Assembly (NCBI GenBank): GCA_944327275.1 | Contig: CALVHB010000023.1 | Coordinates: 1-64,000 of the forward strand | From: Candidatus Gastranaerophilales bacterium | GTDB lineage: Bacteria > Cyanobacteriota > Vampirovibrionia > Gastranaerophilales > Gastranaerophilaceae | Length of the DNA stretch: 64,000 bases | Direction: 5' to 3' | Part shown: piece by piece, positions 27,350 through 36,512 of the stretch | How positions within the stretch are numbered: position 1 is the first letter of the stretch | Layout of the letters: every line of letters begins with the position of its first letter | The notes under the pieces: model-generated | Database searches by the model: none | Told to the model about the DNA's origin: nothing | Seen by the model: the letters and a program-made list of their open reading frames with translations, nothing else | Made by a program: the position numbers and the translations under genes

Positions 27350-30136
27350 ATGTCAAAAAAATCAAAAATAATAGTTTCTTTATTTATATTAATTTTACTA
27401 ATTGTTGCGGCTCCTTTTGTTATTTATCTAAAATTGTTGCCGATGGCTGTTTCTAATGAAAGAGTGATTAGTTATGTAGAAAATCTTGTAAATAAATATT
27501 CAGGAATGAGTTTGGATGTTAAAAAACCTGTTTTGACAACTGCTTTTTCTCCTGAAATATCATTCAAAGTTGATTCCCTTGATTTTCATAATAAGGAAGG
27601 AAAATTATTGAATGTTGAAAATTTTGACATTACTCTTTCTTTTCAGGAAATAATGAAGAAAAACATTATTATTAAAAAATTAGGCGCAGATTATATTTTT
27701 GCTGACATAAATAAATTAACAACTCTTTCTGCTCCTAAAGATGATAAAAAACAGGTTAAATCAGATTGGAATTTTGATTTTTTTGATTCTTTATTATATG
27801 TAAAAAAATCTTTGTTCTTGTATAAAATTCAGCCAAAGACATATATCTCTGTGAAGGCTGATGATTTAAAAATTGATAATAGCCAAAAGATTGCAAAGTT
27901 TGTCCATTTTAATATAACAACAGATATTACAAAAGATGGTAAAAAATTGCATTTTAATATCGCAGATAGAAATAAAGTATTTATTGCGGATAAAACTCTT
28001 TATATTCAAAATTGTTACTTGATAATGAACAGGTCAAAAATCTTTTTTGATGCTGAAGCAAGTAGGAAAAAGAGTTATACTGCAAGAGTGTATACCGATA
28101 AAATTGATATAGTTGACGTACTCACACTTATAGATTCCGGTATTGTTGAGAATAACTTGGATGAAGTTTTAGTATTTTTTAACGATTTAAAAGGTAGTTT
28201 TAATTTTGATATAAAAGTAACAAAAAAAGATTTAAACGGTATTGTAAACCTTAATAAGATTTCTTGTAAGGTTGTTCCTATTTCTAATATTCCGGTATTG
28301 TTGGAAAAAGGTAAGATTGCCCTTACAAAAAACACCTTAACTTTAAAAGATTTTAAAGGATATTATAATAATCGAAAAGAAAATCAACTTGAGATGGAAG
28401 GTACTGTTGATGATTACCTTAAGTCAATAGATACAAATCTTGTTGCAAGGGGTGTCGTTACAAATGATTTTATAGCAAATTACTTTGCGAAAATGGTTGG
28501 TATTCCTGTAGAGCTAGTAGGAGGTAATACAAAGACTAGACTGGATATAAAAGCTATTAATAATAAAATTGATTTAAAATGGTTGTTTGGACTTAAATCC
28601 GGTCAGGATATCCTTTTTGATGGAGCATCATTAACTCCTGCTGATTATAGAAGAATGCTTAAGGGATTTTTACATTTTGAAAATAATTTATTGACAATAA
28701 ATTCAATAGACTATTATATTGCACCTCAGGTTGTATCCGAAGATAAAAAAGGTAAAATTCAACCTGTTGTAAAAGTATACGGTAATGTTGACTGCTCAAA
28801 ACCAATACCTGATGTTAAAAATCTTGGCTTTGAAATTCCTAGACCGCTACCAAGTGAGTTTTTAAACGTTTTAATAGGTCAAAAAATGTTTAGAAAAGGT
28901 AAAATTTTTGGTGCTATGGAATATATTAATCAACCTGAATATCCTGTTTTAAAGGGTAAATTGACAATGGATCAAGTTTCAATTCCTTCTCAACGTATTA
29001 GGTTGAAACATGGAGAGATGTCTACTGAAAATGGTTTGATAAAACTTGCAGCAGAAGGTAGATACAGAAGATCTCCATATAGTTTTAATGGTAGTATTTT
29101 GAATGAAATAAGATTTCCTGTTGTTGTAAAGAATATTAATTTAACTGTTGATAATGTTGATGTTGAAAAATTCTTGATATCAGCTAATAATCAGAGTTCA
29201 AAAGCGATAACAGAAACAAAATTTGACGTGACTCCGTCCGGAGAAGCAAAAGATGATGATGATAATACTCCTACTTTTGATATTGGTAACTTTATAGTTG
29301 AAGACTGTGTTTTACACATTTTAAACGGTGGATATAAGGATATTAAATTCTCTGATGTAAAAGCTACTTTATCATTAGATAAAAATAGTGTTTTGAATAT
29401 GTATTCTAACAGGTTTAATATTGCTGAGGGATATTCCTCTGCGAAAATTAATTGCGACTTGAAGAAACATAAGTATAACCTTGTTTTGGGAATTAAAGAC
29501 GTAAATTCTGATATTATCGCAACTACCTTGTTGGCCTTGAAAAAAGAAATTACCGGTAAGGCTAGCGGCTTAATTTCTTTGAACACTGATGATTCTTTGA
29601 AATTAAACGGTTCAATTAAGTTTATGGTAAAAGATGGTACTATTCAAAAGGTAGGTTTGGTAGAATATATTCTAAAATTTGCTGCATTGTTTAGAAATCC
29701 TCTTGCTATGATTAGTCCTTCTACATTCTCTGATCTAGTGAATGTTCCTGAAGGTAACTTTGATATGATAAATGGTTCACTGCTTCTTAAAGATAATGTT
29801 GTAGAAAGAATGATGATTAAATCATCTTCTCCTCAATTAAGTGCATTTATTGTAGGAAGATTTGACTTGGAAACAAGAGATGCTGCTTTGAGAATATATA
29901 CTAAATTTAGTAATAAAAACAAAGGTTTTGCTGGATTCTTGAGAAATATTTCTTTGAACAGCCTTGCTAACAGAATGCCGTTAAGCAGTAGAAATGATAG
30001 CAATTATTATGCTTCTGAAATTTCACAATTACCTCCTATTGATGCAGATGAAAAAGATTGTCAAATCTTTTTAACAAAAGTAGATGGAGATGTTGAACAT
30101 AATAATTTTATTTCTTCTTTGAAAAAAATTAAGTAA
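27350..30136 (+). CDS. AsmA/TamB-like inner-membrane-anchored periplasmic protein
   Basis: This 928-residue protein has one N-terminal membrane anchor (about 8-31) and a long beta-rich region. The start of the soluble part (VENLVNKYSGMSLDVKKPV, then FDITLSFQEIMKKNIIIKKL) and the C-terminal region (LNGSIKFMVKDGTIQKVGLVEY, FDMINGSLLLKDNVVERM) match the AsmA/DUF3971 type of AsmA-like proteins. These bridge the envelope and are linked to phospholipid transport to the outer membrane. ATG 27350 is chosen because gaggag (27335-27340) is 9 bases away; a GTG two codons upstream is the alternative. It fits the diderm envelope implied by kdsCD. Confidence 0.82.
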   Translation: MSKKSKIIVSLFILILLIVAAPFVIYLKLLPMAVSNERVISYVENLVNKYSGMSLDVKKPVLTTAFSPEISFKVDSLDFHNKEGKLLNVENFDITLSFQEIMKKNIIIKKLGADYIFADINKLTTLSAPKDDKKQVKSDWNFDFFDSLLYVKKSLFLYKIQPKTYISVKADDLKIDNSQKIAKFVHFNITTDITKDGKKLHFNIADRNKVFIADKTLYIQNCYLIMNRSKIFFDAEASRKKSYTARVYTDKIDIVDVLTLIDSGIVENNLDEVLVFFNDLKGSFNFDIKVTKKDLNGIVNLNKISCKVVPISNIPVLLEKGKIALTKNTLTLKDFKGYYNNRKENQLEMEGTVDDYLKSIDTNLVARGVVTNDFIANYFAKMVGIPVELVGGNTKTRLDIKAINNKIDLKWLFGLKSGQDILFDGASLTPADYRRMLKGFLHFENNLLTINSIDYYIAPQVVSEDKKGKIQPVVKVYGNVDCSKPIPDVKNLGFEIPRPLPSEFLNVLIGQKMFRKGKIFGAMEYINQPEYPVLKGKLTMDQVSIPSQRIRLKHGEMSTENGLIKLAAEGRYRRSPYSFNGSILNEIRFPVVVKNINLTVDNVDVEKFLISANNQSSKAITETKFDVTPSGEAKDDDDNTPTFDIGNFIVEDCVLHILNGGYKDIKFSDVKATLSLDKNSVLNMYSNRFNIAEGYSSAKINCDLKKHKYNLVLGIKDVNSDIIATTLLALKKEITGKASGLISLNTDDSLKLNGSIKFMVKDGTIQKVGLVEYILKFAALFRNPLAMISPSTFSDLVNVPEGNFDMINGSLLLKDNVVERMMIKSSSPQLSAFIVGRFDLETRDAALRIYTKFSNKNKGFAGFLRNISLNSLANRMPLSSRNDSNYYASEISQLPPIDADEKDCQIFLTKVDGDVEHNNFISSLKKIK

Positions 30137-30139
30137 ATA

Positions 30140-30529
30140 CTAATTAAGTACCATTATCGAGTAGTTCAGATATGCTGCGAAACTTGTCCAAAGCAGGTAT
30201 GGCACCAGTAGAATTGCTGCAATTTTTGATATTCTGAAAAATAATGTTATTGTCGTTATTATTGCGATTAGCAAAAGTATTATAATGATAAAACTGAGTT
30301 CTATGTTTTGTAACTGAAAAAATATAGGACTCCAACTAAAATTTAATATAAGTTGTACCAAAAATGCTGAAACTGCTTTCGTTTTATTAACTTCAGTTTT
30401 TGTGCTTAAAATAATAATAATTGATATAAATATAAGTGTATACATTACTCCCCAAACAGGTGCAAATATCTGTGAAGGTGGAGTGAATTTAGGTTTTATT
30501 AATGTATTGTACCAATCTAAATTCATCAT
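30140..30529 (-). CDS. TspO/MBR family tryptophan-rich sensory protein
   Basis: This 129-residue five-helix membrane protein follows the TspO pattern: WYNTLIKPKFTPPSQIFAPVWGVMY, then QLILNFSWSPIFF in helix 3, and the closing PYLLWTSFAAYLN. TspO proteins bind porphyrins and cholesterol-like ligands. It is shorter than the usual 150-160 residues: the N-terminal helix lacks the extension common in proteobacterial members. The Met at 30526 is an alternative start; neither has a clear Shine-Dalgarno. It ends 3 bases after the convergent AsmA-like gene. Confidence 0.85.
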   Translation of the reverse strand: MMNLDWYNTLIKPKFTPPSQIFAPVWGVMYTLIFISIIIILSTKTEVNKTKAVSAFLVQLILNFSWSPIFFQLQNIELSFIIIILLLIAIITTITLFFRISKIAAILLVPYLLWTSFAAYLNYSIMVLN

Positions 30530-30547
30530 ATTAGTAGTATTAATTAT

Positions 30548-31177
30548 TTAAATGGTTTTTTCATTAGATAAAGTACTTATTTTTTTTAGAATTTCTTCTG
30601 CTATTTTTTTATGATTAATTTCATCAAAATGCAGCCCATCATATATGGATACTTCAGAAATTTTGTTTATATCCAAGAAATAGCAATCATTTTTTTGTGT
30701 GATTATTTTATATATTTCTGATAGCTTTTTAGAATTTTCTATCGCATCTTCATTAAATAAAAATTTAAAATTACTGTTTAGAATTTCTCTTTTTATATGC
30801 GGAGGAGAAAGTATAAATATTTTCGCTTGAGGTTGTTTTGTTCGGATTTTCTTTATTAATAAGTCTATTTTAGTTTCAAGTTTTTCGATGTTTTTATCAT
30901 AAAACTTTTGTATATCGTTTATCCCAAATGCAAGTATTATTACAGCAAATTCTTCACCAAAGTGTTTTTCTATAGCTTTGTAACCTGTGTAGTCATTGCC
31001 GTTTATGCTGTCATTTACTCCAGTTCTGTTATTGCAGCCGTCTTCTATAACTTCGAATTTCCCTTTTAATATGTTTTTTAATATTCCAGACCATCTTATG
31101 TCAGAATTAAATCTTTTCCCGTTAAGTGGATTATATCCGTATGTATTGCTATCTCCGAAACATAGTATTTTATTCAT
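30548..31177 (-). CDS. SGNH/GDSL-type hydrolase
   Basis: About 209 residues, starting at MNKILCFGDSNTYGY, which contains the block I nucleophile Ser in FGDSNTYG. Block III is AFGINDIQ and block V is YDGLHFDEIN (catalytic Asp and His). This arrangement is close to SGNH lipase/acyl-esterases such as arylesterase-like proteins. The frame opens six codons further upstream (31195), but the family begins at the first strand. No signal peptide, so it is probably cytoplasmic. It faces away from the flavoprotein gene at 31258. Confidence 0.8.
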   Translation of the reverse strand: MNKILCFGDSNTYGYNPLNGKRFNSDIRWSGILKNILKGKFEVIEDGCNNRTGVNDSINGNDYTGYKAIEKHFGEEFAVIILAFGINDIQKFYDKNIEKLETKIDLLIKKIRTKQPQAKIFILSPPHIKREILNSNFKFLFNEDAIENSKKLSEIYKIITQKNDCYFLDINKISEVSIYDGLHFDEINHKKIAEEILKKISTLSNEKTI

Positions 31178-31257
31178 AATAGTAAAATATATCATAAAAA
31201 TATTGTTTGAATTATAGATAATATGTACTATAATTGTTGCAGTAGGAGGGAAGTTTT

Positions 31258-31800
31258 ATGTCAAAAAAAGTTTTGGTAATATCTGCAAGTCCGAGAAAAG
31301 GTGGAAATTCAGATGTTTTATGTGATGAGTTTATAAAGGGTGCTATAGATAGCGGAAATATTGCTGAAAAAGTATTTTTACGAGATAAAAAAATAAATTA
31401 TTGTACAGGATGCGGGCTTTGTAATACAAACAATTATACAGCTTGTTCTCAAAATGATGATATGGCTGAAATTCTAGATAAAATGGTTGATGCAGATGCC
31501 GTAGTATTGGCTACACCTGTCTATTTTTATACAATGAACGGCCAATTAAAAACTTTTATTGATAGATGTTGTGCCAGATATACTCATATTTCTAACAAAG
31601 ATTTCTATTTTATTGCAACCGCTGCTGATGGAAGAAAACAGGCTTTGGAAAGAACTTTTGACAGCTTAAGAGGTTTTACAGCTTGTCTTGAAAATATAAA
31701 AGAAGCAGGTTTAATCTACGGTGCAGGGGTTTGGAACAAAGGTGAGATTCAGTCTACAAAATTAATGCAAGAAGCATATAATATGGGTAAAAATGTATAA
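31258..31800 (+). CDS. Iron-sulfur flavoprotein-like NADPH-dependent FMN reductase family protein
   Basis: This 180-residue protein has the flavodoxin-like start VLVISASPRKGGNSD and a Cx2Cx2Cx7C motif at Cys49, 52, 55 and 63, as in iron-sulfur flavoproteins. ATPVYFYTMNGQLKTFIDR is the FMN-binding region. It shares the fold and cluster motif with the gene at 25705 but is shorter. A strong aggagg precedes the ATG. It is probably cotranscribed with the acetyltransferase 25 bases downstream. Confidence 0.87.
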   Translation: MSKKVLVISASPRKGGNSDVLCDEFIKGAIDSGNIAEKVFLRDKKINYCTGCGLCNTNNYTACSQNDDMAEILDKMVDADAVVLATPVYFYTMNGQLKTFIDRCCARYTHISNKDFYFIATAADGRKQALERTFDSLRGFTACLENIKEAGLIYGAGVWNKGEIQSTKLMQEAYNMGKNV

Positions 31801-31825
31801 GCTCATATAATTTCAAGGAGCATTC

Positions 31826-32377
31826 ATGAACGAAAAAGAAAAAATGATAGGAAGTCTTTGGTATGATGCTACAGATGAAGATTTAACCAAAGAAAGAACA
31901 AAGTGCAAGTCTTTATGTTTTAGTTACAATAATACTCTCCCGTCAGATATACAGACGAGAAATAGTATAATGTCGCAAATTTTAGGAAAGACTAAAAAGA
32001 ACTTTTTGATAGAGCAATCATTTGTGTGTGATTACGGCTATAATATAGAGATAGGTGAAAATTTTTATTCTAATCACAATTTAACCATACTTGATCCTGC
32101 AAAAGTTATTTTCGGGGATAATGTTTTTATTGGACCAAATTGTTCTTTCTATACTCCGGTCCACCCCTTGGATGCTGAAACGAGAAACAAAGGATTAGAA
32201 ATAGCCTATCCTATAGTTGTTGGTAATAATGTTTGGTTCGGCGGTAATGTCGTGGTTTTACCCGGAGTAAAAATAGGAGATAATTCGGTTATTGGGGCCG
32301 GAAGCGTTGTTACTAAAGATATTCCGTCAAATGTTTTAGCTTTTGGGAATCCTTGCAAAGTAATAAAGCAAATTTAA
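31826..32377 (+). CDS. Sugar O-acetyltransferase, hexapeptide family (maltose/galactoside type)
   Basis: The 183-residue protein has the Maa/LacA-type N-terminal helix (EKEKMIGSLWYDATDEDLTKER) and a left-handed beta helix of hexapeptide repeats, with the catalytic His in TPVHPLDAETR and the closing GAGSVVTKDIPSNVLAFGNPCKVI. Such enzymes transfer acetyl from acetyl-CoA to a sugar 6-hydroxyl. Shine-Dalgarno aaggag. In view of the galactose genes a galactoside substrate is possible but not shown. Confidence 0.93.
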   Translation: MNEKEKMIGSLWYDATDEDLTKERTKCKSLCFSYNNTLPSDIQTRNSIMSQILGKTKKNFLIEQSFVCDYGYNIEIGENFYSNHNLTILDPAKVIFGDNVFIGPNCSFYTPVHPLDAETRNKGLEIAYPIVVGNNVWFGGNVVVLPGVKIGDNSVIGAGSVVTKDIPSNVLAFGNPCKVIKQI

Positions 32378-32395
32378 CAATTTGCTTTATTACTT
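32358..32395. repeat. Perfect 17-bp inverted repeat overlapping a stop codon
   Basis: AAGTAATAAAGCAAATT (32358-32374) and its exact complement (32379-32395) flank a 4-base loop. The repeat begins inside the acetyltransferase 3' end and covers its TAA. No T tract follows on either strand, though it may still act as a bidirectional stop between convergent genes. Confidence 0.75.
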
Positions 32396-32413
32396 GTATA
32401 TGACTTTTATATG

Positions 32414-33568
32414 TTAATCCCATTGTTTTGAGTTTAAGTTTTCTCTCAATAAGTTGTTCGCTGCTAAATAATCAAGGATTCTGAAATTTAATAGATTTCT
32501 AAAATCTCTCATAGCTGTAGTGTAATTGGTTGTATTTCTTGGAGCTTTTTCTCTAAGTTCTGTAAGAGTTTTTTCTGAAAGCATTCCAGTACGATATCTG
32601 TTTGGAGAGTATAAAGTCCAAGTTTCTGGAGGATAATATGAGGATCTGCATTCATTAGTATTTTCATTAATTAACATTTGTTGGAATACTTCTATTGGCA
32701 TATCATGATATTCTTGAGGGATTTCCTTTTTATATGGCATTAGCCTTTCTGGAAGTTGTACTTCAGGCTCGGAAATTTCTTCATCATCATAATACATACT
32801 TTCTAAATATTCCATGCAACCTATACCATATATTCTTATAGATTTTGCAAAATCTTCCAGAATACCTTCTTCTTCTGCAAATTCTGACATGATATCTAAG
32901 AAAGAGCAAGCACCTTTTCCTGAGCTTATATAGTCTGTTATTACTACTTTTTTACCGGTTTTTTCATGAACGTGTACTATATGTGCAGGATCTGCTTGAA
33001 TTCTTTTTAAATATCTCTTGTATGCTTTTTTCTCTTCTGGAGTAGGTTCCATGGCTTTTATTTTTACTAATCCATCTGGAGTTTTTCTGTACCAATATTT
33101 AGAAAAAGCAACTCCCTTATAGTCATCAAGTCCATCTTTCATCCATAATGCAGTATTTAAAAACCATTTTGGACTTCTGCCAAGACATAATATTGGTTCA
33201 TTTTTTAGGCCTCTATACAAATCACATACATCAATAAATTGTTTCATTATTCTATCATCTTTAAGAGGCATATACCTTTTATTCGCATTGTTTAAATCTT
33301 CGGGTTTAACTTCTGTTTCAAAGTTTGCATACCTTTTTCTTAATATTTGTTTCATATTGTCTGATAGTTTATTATACTTAAAATAGTCTATATCTTCGAC
33401 TCTTCTAGGTTTATGTTTTTCCCCAAAAAATACAACATATGGCAATCCTGTTAAGGATGTTATTTGATTGTTTGCGGTACTATTTTTTGAGTTTGTTTTT
33501 AATTCTGTTGTTTGATAGTTGTTATTTTTGACAGAATTTAGACCTACACAGATAGAATTGATTCTCAT
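32414..33568 (-). CDS. Hypothetical protein with phosphoribosyltransferase-like motif
   Basis: This 384-residue protein starts at MRINSICVG (aggag 6 bases upstream); an upstream Met at 33592 is less likely. A polar N-terminus with VVFFGEKHKPRR (about 48-60) precedes the main domain. EPILCLGRSPKWFLNTAL and KKVVITDYISSGKGACSF resemble the first strand and PRPP-binding loop (hydrophobic strand, acidic residue, then TGxG-like SSGKG) of a PRTase fold. The second acidic residue of the PRPP motif is replaced by Tyr. C-terminal third is helical, function unknown. The fold suggestion is inference from two motifs. Confidence 0.6.
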   Translation of the reverse strand: MRINSICVGLNSVKNNNYQTTELKTNSKNSTANNQITSLTGLPYVVFFGEKHKPRRVEDIDYFKYNKLSDNMKQILRKRYANFETEVKPEDLNNANKRYMPLKDDRIMKQFIDVCDLYRGLKNEPILCLGRSPKWFLNTALWMKDGLDDYKGVAFSKYWYRKTPDGLVKIKAMEPTPEEKKAYKRYLKRIQADPAHIVHVHEKTGKKVVITDYISSGKGACSFLDIMSEFAEEEGILEDFAKSIRIYGIGCMEYLESMYYDDEEISEPEVQLPERLMPYKKEIPQEYHDMPIEVFQQMLINENTNECRSSYYPPETWTLYSPNRYRTGMLSEKTLTELREKAPRNTTNYTTAMRDFRNLLNFRILDYLAANNLLRENLNSKQWD

Positions 33569-33684
33569 AAAATTTCTCCTATTTTTTTGCATTAAAAATA
33601 AGACAAAATTTTTTTTGCTATTTAACTGTAAAATATGTTTAGAAAATTTAAAAATTAAATTTGTATTAATCCGCTAATTTAATA

Positions 33685-36396
33685 TTATTTATGTCCACCA
33701 TCGTCAGAATATTCGTCAAATATAAAATCTGTACTTGAAGAGTTTATTCTGTCAGGGTATCCCATTATTTTTAATCTTGGATAAATTTCCTTTCCTCGCT
33801 TAAAGAATTTTATACCTGCGCTCCCTTTAGGAGGTACAATGTGTTCTGCAGCTTCTTCAAATAAGGCAAGGACTTCAGCGCCTTTTGGGAATTTATATTT
33901 TTCGTATATTTTCTGTTTTGCTCTTGCACAAATTTTGGCAGGTTTTGTTTTTCCCTTTTCATCGCTTGCAAGAACTTCTGTATCAGATGTTATGTAGTAA
34001 TTTTCAACAAAAGTTTTTATTATATTTTTTGATTGAGGATCTTTAGGATCAAAAAACTCAAGGAAATAAGATAAACGAATATTTTCTAGTTTTTTATCTT
34101 TAACCAAATTAGTTAATTTAATTATGTATGTAATAGCCTTTTCTTCTGGAATATTTTCTTCCTGAATGATATTTATCATATCTTGAATATTTGCATTTGC
34201 TTCAGATTCTCCAAGATATATTTTTGAAGCTTTTATGTATTCTCCACCTTTTTCATAATCAATATTACCTATAGAATCTGTGGCATAATTCTCAGCTTTT
34301 TTAACAAATGGATTTTTGCTCCAAACAGCATCTTGGAAAGTTAATATTTTTTCTATTGATGTATTATCTTCAATATTGTTATTTACAATATCAATTATTG
34401 TCTTTGCTTTTTTATAATTAGAGTCTGAGTATGAGGTTGGTATATATTGAAGCATAATTTCAGAAATATTATTATTTGTTTGATTGTACAGGTTTATAAA
34501 ATCAAACATTGTATTGGTTATGTTATCCTGAGATTCTTTCATTTTTAATATGGTTTCAATTTCATTTCTTTTTATTGCATTATCTGCAGAGATGTTTCCG
34601 TTTTTAATATTTGTCAGTATTTTTATAAAGTCTATAATTGCATCTTTATTATTTTTATTGATTTCAACTTCGTATACATAATCTACTAATTCTACCAGAG
34701 GTTCGGAATTTGAAATTTCAGCACTTTGAATTAGTAAGTTTGTAAGATTATCTTTTATTATATCGGCATTATTATTTGAGTTTGTGTGCTTATTAGTAGA
34801 TGTTTCCCAGTTGATAGAGTTTTGTCTAAGAAGTTTCAAGCAGGTTGATATAGAAATTTGATATTTGTCGCAGATATCTTTGAGACTTTTTCCTGATAAT
34901 ACAAACTCTAGCAAATCTTCTTTAGGAATATTACGTGATATTTCGAGTTTTTTTTGATGTTCGGTAATAATTCCACGTCTTTTAAGAAGAGTTTCATATT
35001 GTTTTTTCGTTAGTCCCAGTTCTGTATAAACCTCTTTATGAGAGTTATTTGATTTAATCATGTTTTCGATTTGTTCTGTTGGAATTTTAGAGGTAACTTC
35101 TTTAATTTCTGATTTTGGAGTTTTAATTTTATATCCATTTAGCATTTTATAGTACATATATTGTGAAATATTGTATTGGCTACAAATTTCCTCAAGAGTT
35201 TTTTCGGAACTAATTTCCTGTTCAAGAGTTTCTTTAGACATAGGGAATTCAATACTTCTGCTTTTTCTTTTCCAAGGTGCTTCCAATTCAAATTTTTGTT
35301 CTAATTTATAAAAAGCTCCTTTACTTATTCCAAGCATTTCAATTGCTTCTTTTAAGTTTGTTGTAGAATTGATAACTTCGACAAATTGTTCTCTGGTTAT
35401 ACTGTTCATTTTTTCTCTGGAGATTTTTTGTGGACTCACAATTTTTCCCTCATCAAGTAATGCTTGAAATTGAGCTGAAGATAATTTGTATTTTTCTCTG
35501 ATTTCTGCAATGCTCATTCCTGAGTCGATATCTTTTTGAATTTCATCTTTATTGATATTAAATCTTCTTTCTCTTGCTTCAATAGCAGGGGTGGTGATGT
35601 TGTTAACACGCATTGCGTATTGTAATGTTTGTGTACTGATATTATATTCATCACAGATTTCTTTTATTGATTTTCCGGAGAGACTCAATTCTTTAAGATC
35701 TTCTGCTGATAAACTCGCCCATTCTTCATGAATATTTATTGGATCTTCTGTTATATTAAATTTATCTTTTAATCTATTGTATGTTTTAATATTGGAAGAA
35801 AGTCCTAATTTTTTTAGTACTTCATATCTACTTTTAGAACTTTTTATAGCTGAGTAGAATTCTTCCTGTGTTATATCTTTCACAGCTTCGTTGGCAATCA
35901 TTTTTTTTGATTTAATTTGATTTTTCTTAATTAATTTAAGGTATTGTTGAGATGAAATGTTGTATTTCCTTAGAATTTTATCTTTAGGAATTCCGTTTTT
36001 TACATCTTCAATAAAGTTTTCAATATTAACGTTTTTACTGTTTTGTTTTATTTTTTTTCTAGGAGTAGCAATATTAAATTCTTTAACTATTTTACAGTAG
36101 AGGCTGGAACTTATTCCCAGTTCTTTCCAAATATCTTTTGCCTCAACATTTTGTTCAAGTTTTTTATTTATTTCTTCAGCTAATTTTTTGTGATCAAAAG
36201 TTTTCTGTTTTTTAGAAATTGCAATTGACGCAAGCGCATTGGCAGTAGAAGAGTCACTTGAAATTTTTAAAGATTCTTCAACAGATTTATTGTCGTCGGA
36301 TTCTCCTTTGAAAGTTATGTCTTTTTTTATAGTAGGACTTCCGATATTTTTAGAATTTATATAAGAGTAAAAATTGTATTTTTTTAACTTGTCCAA
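33685..36396 (-). CDS. Large protein with nine tandem helix-turn-helix-like repeats
   Basis: I do not recognise a named family for this 903-residue protein. The N-terminus (1-60) is polar with DITFKGE at 26-32. Residues about 67-530 are nine tandem copies of a 50-54-residue unit with consensus I-x-x-E-x-L-x-x-x-I-x-S-G-K-S-L-K-E-I-C-x-K-Y-N-I-S-x-x-x-Y-x-x-L-L-K-x-x-x-I-x-T-P, which reads as helix, helix-turn-helix and basic linker, like a region 4 or transposase-type HTH. A Ser/Asn-rich linker (531-545) leads to a helical domain and a C-terminal segment (SDTEVLA to GYPDRINSS, about 795-890). No membrane segment. DNA binding by the array is an inference. Confidence 0.75.
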   Translation of the reverse strand: MDKLKKYNFYSYINSKNIGSPTIKKDITFKGESDDNKSVEESLKISSDSSTANALASIAISKKQKTFDHKKLAEEINKKLEQNVEAKDIWKELGISSSLYCKIVKEFNIATPRKKIKQNSKNVNIENFIEDVKNGIPKDKILRKYNISSQQYLKLIKKNQIKSKKMIANEAVKDITQEEFYSAIKSSKSRYEVLKKLGLSSNIKTYNRLKDKFNITEDPINIHEEWASLSAEDLKELSLSGKSIKEICDEYNISTQTLQYAMRVNNITTPAIEARERRFNINKDEIQKDIDSGMSIAEIREKYKLSSAQFQALLDEGKIVSPQKISREKMNSITREQFVEVINSTTNLKEAIEMLGISKGAFYKLEQKFELEAPWKRKSRSIEFPMSKETLEQEISSEKTLEEICSQYNISQYMYYKMLNGYKIKTPKSEIKEVTSKIPTEQIENMIKSNNSHKEVYTELGLTKKQYETLLKRRGIITEHQKKLEISRNIPKEDLLEFVLSGKSLKDICDKYQISISTCLKLLRQNSINWETSTNKHTNSNNNADIIKDNLTNLLIQSAEISNSEPLVELVDYVYEVEINKNNKDAIIDFIKILTNIKNGNISADNAIKRNEIETILKMKESQDNITNTMFDFINLYNQTNNNISEIMLQYIPTSYSDSNYKKAKTIIDIVNNNIEDNTSIEKILTFQDAVWSKNPFVKKAENYATDSIGNIDYEKGGEYIKASKIYLGESEANANIQDMINIIQEENIPEEKAITYIIKLTNLVKDKKLENIRLSYFLEFFDPKDPQSKNIIKTFVENYYITSDTEVLASDEKGKTKPAKICARAKQKIYEKYKFPKGAEVLALFEEAAEHIVPPKGSAGIKFFKRGKEIYPRLKIMGYPDRINSSSTDFIFDEYSDDGGHK
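34807..36198 (-). repeat. Coding region of nine HTH-like protein repeats
   Basis: Units start near residues 67, 124, 175, 229, 281, 333, 385, 438 and 490 of the 903-residue protein. Copies 4, 7 and 9 are closest (GKSIKEICDEYNIS, KTLEEICSQYNIS, GKSLKDICDKYQIS); copies 1, 6 and 8 are a second type with a (E/M)LG(I/L) core (KELGIS, EMLGIS, TELGLT). The repeats differ too much to be a recent expansion. Confidence 0.75.
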
Positions 36397-36512
36397 TTAC
36401 TTTAACCTTTATTACCTACAATGTAATAAAGTAATATGAATATAAAAAATTGCTAAAAAATCTGTTTAATTATAATAAAATCAAGTTTTTATTTTGTTTT
36501 AAATTTTAATAT

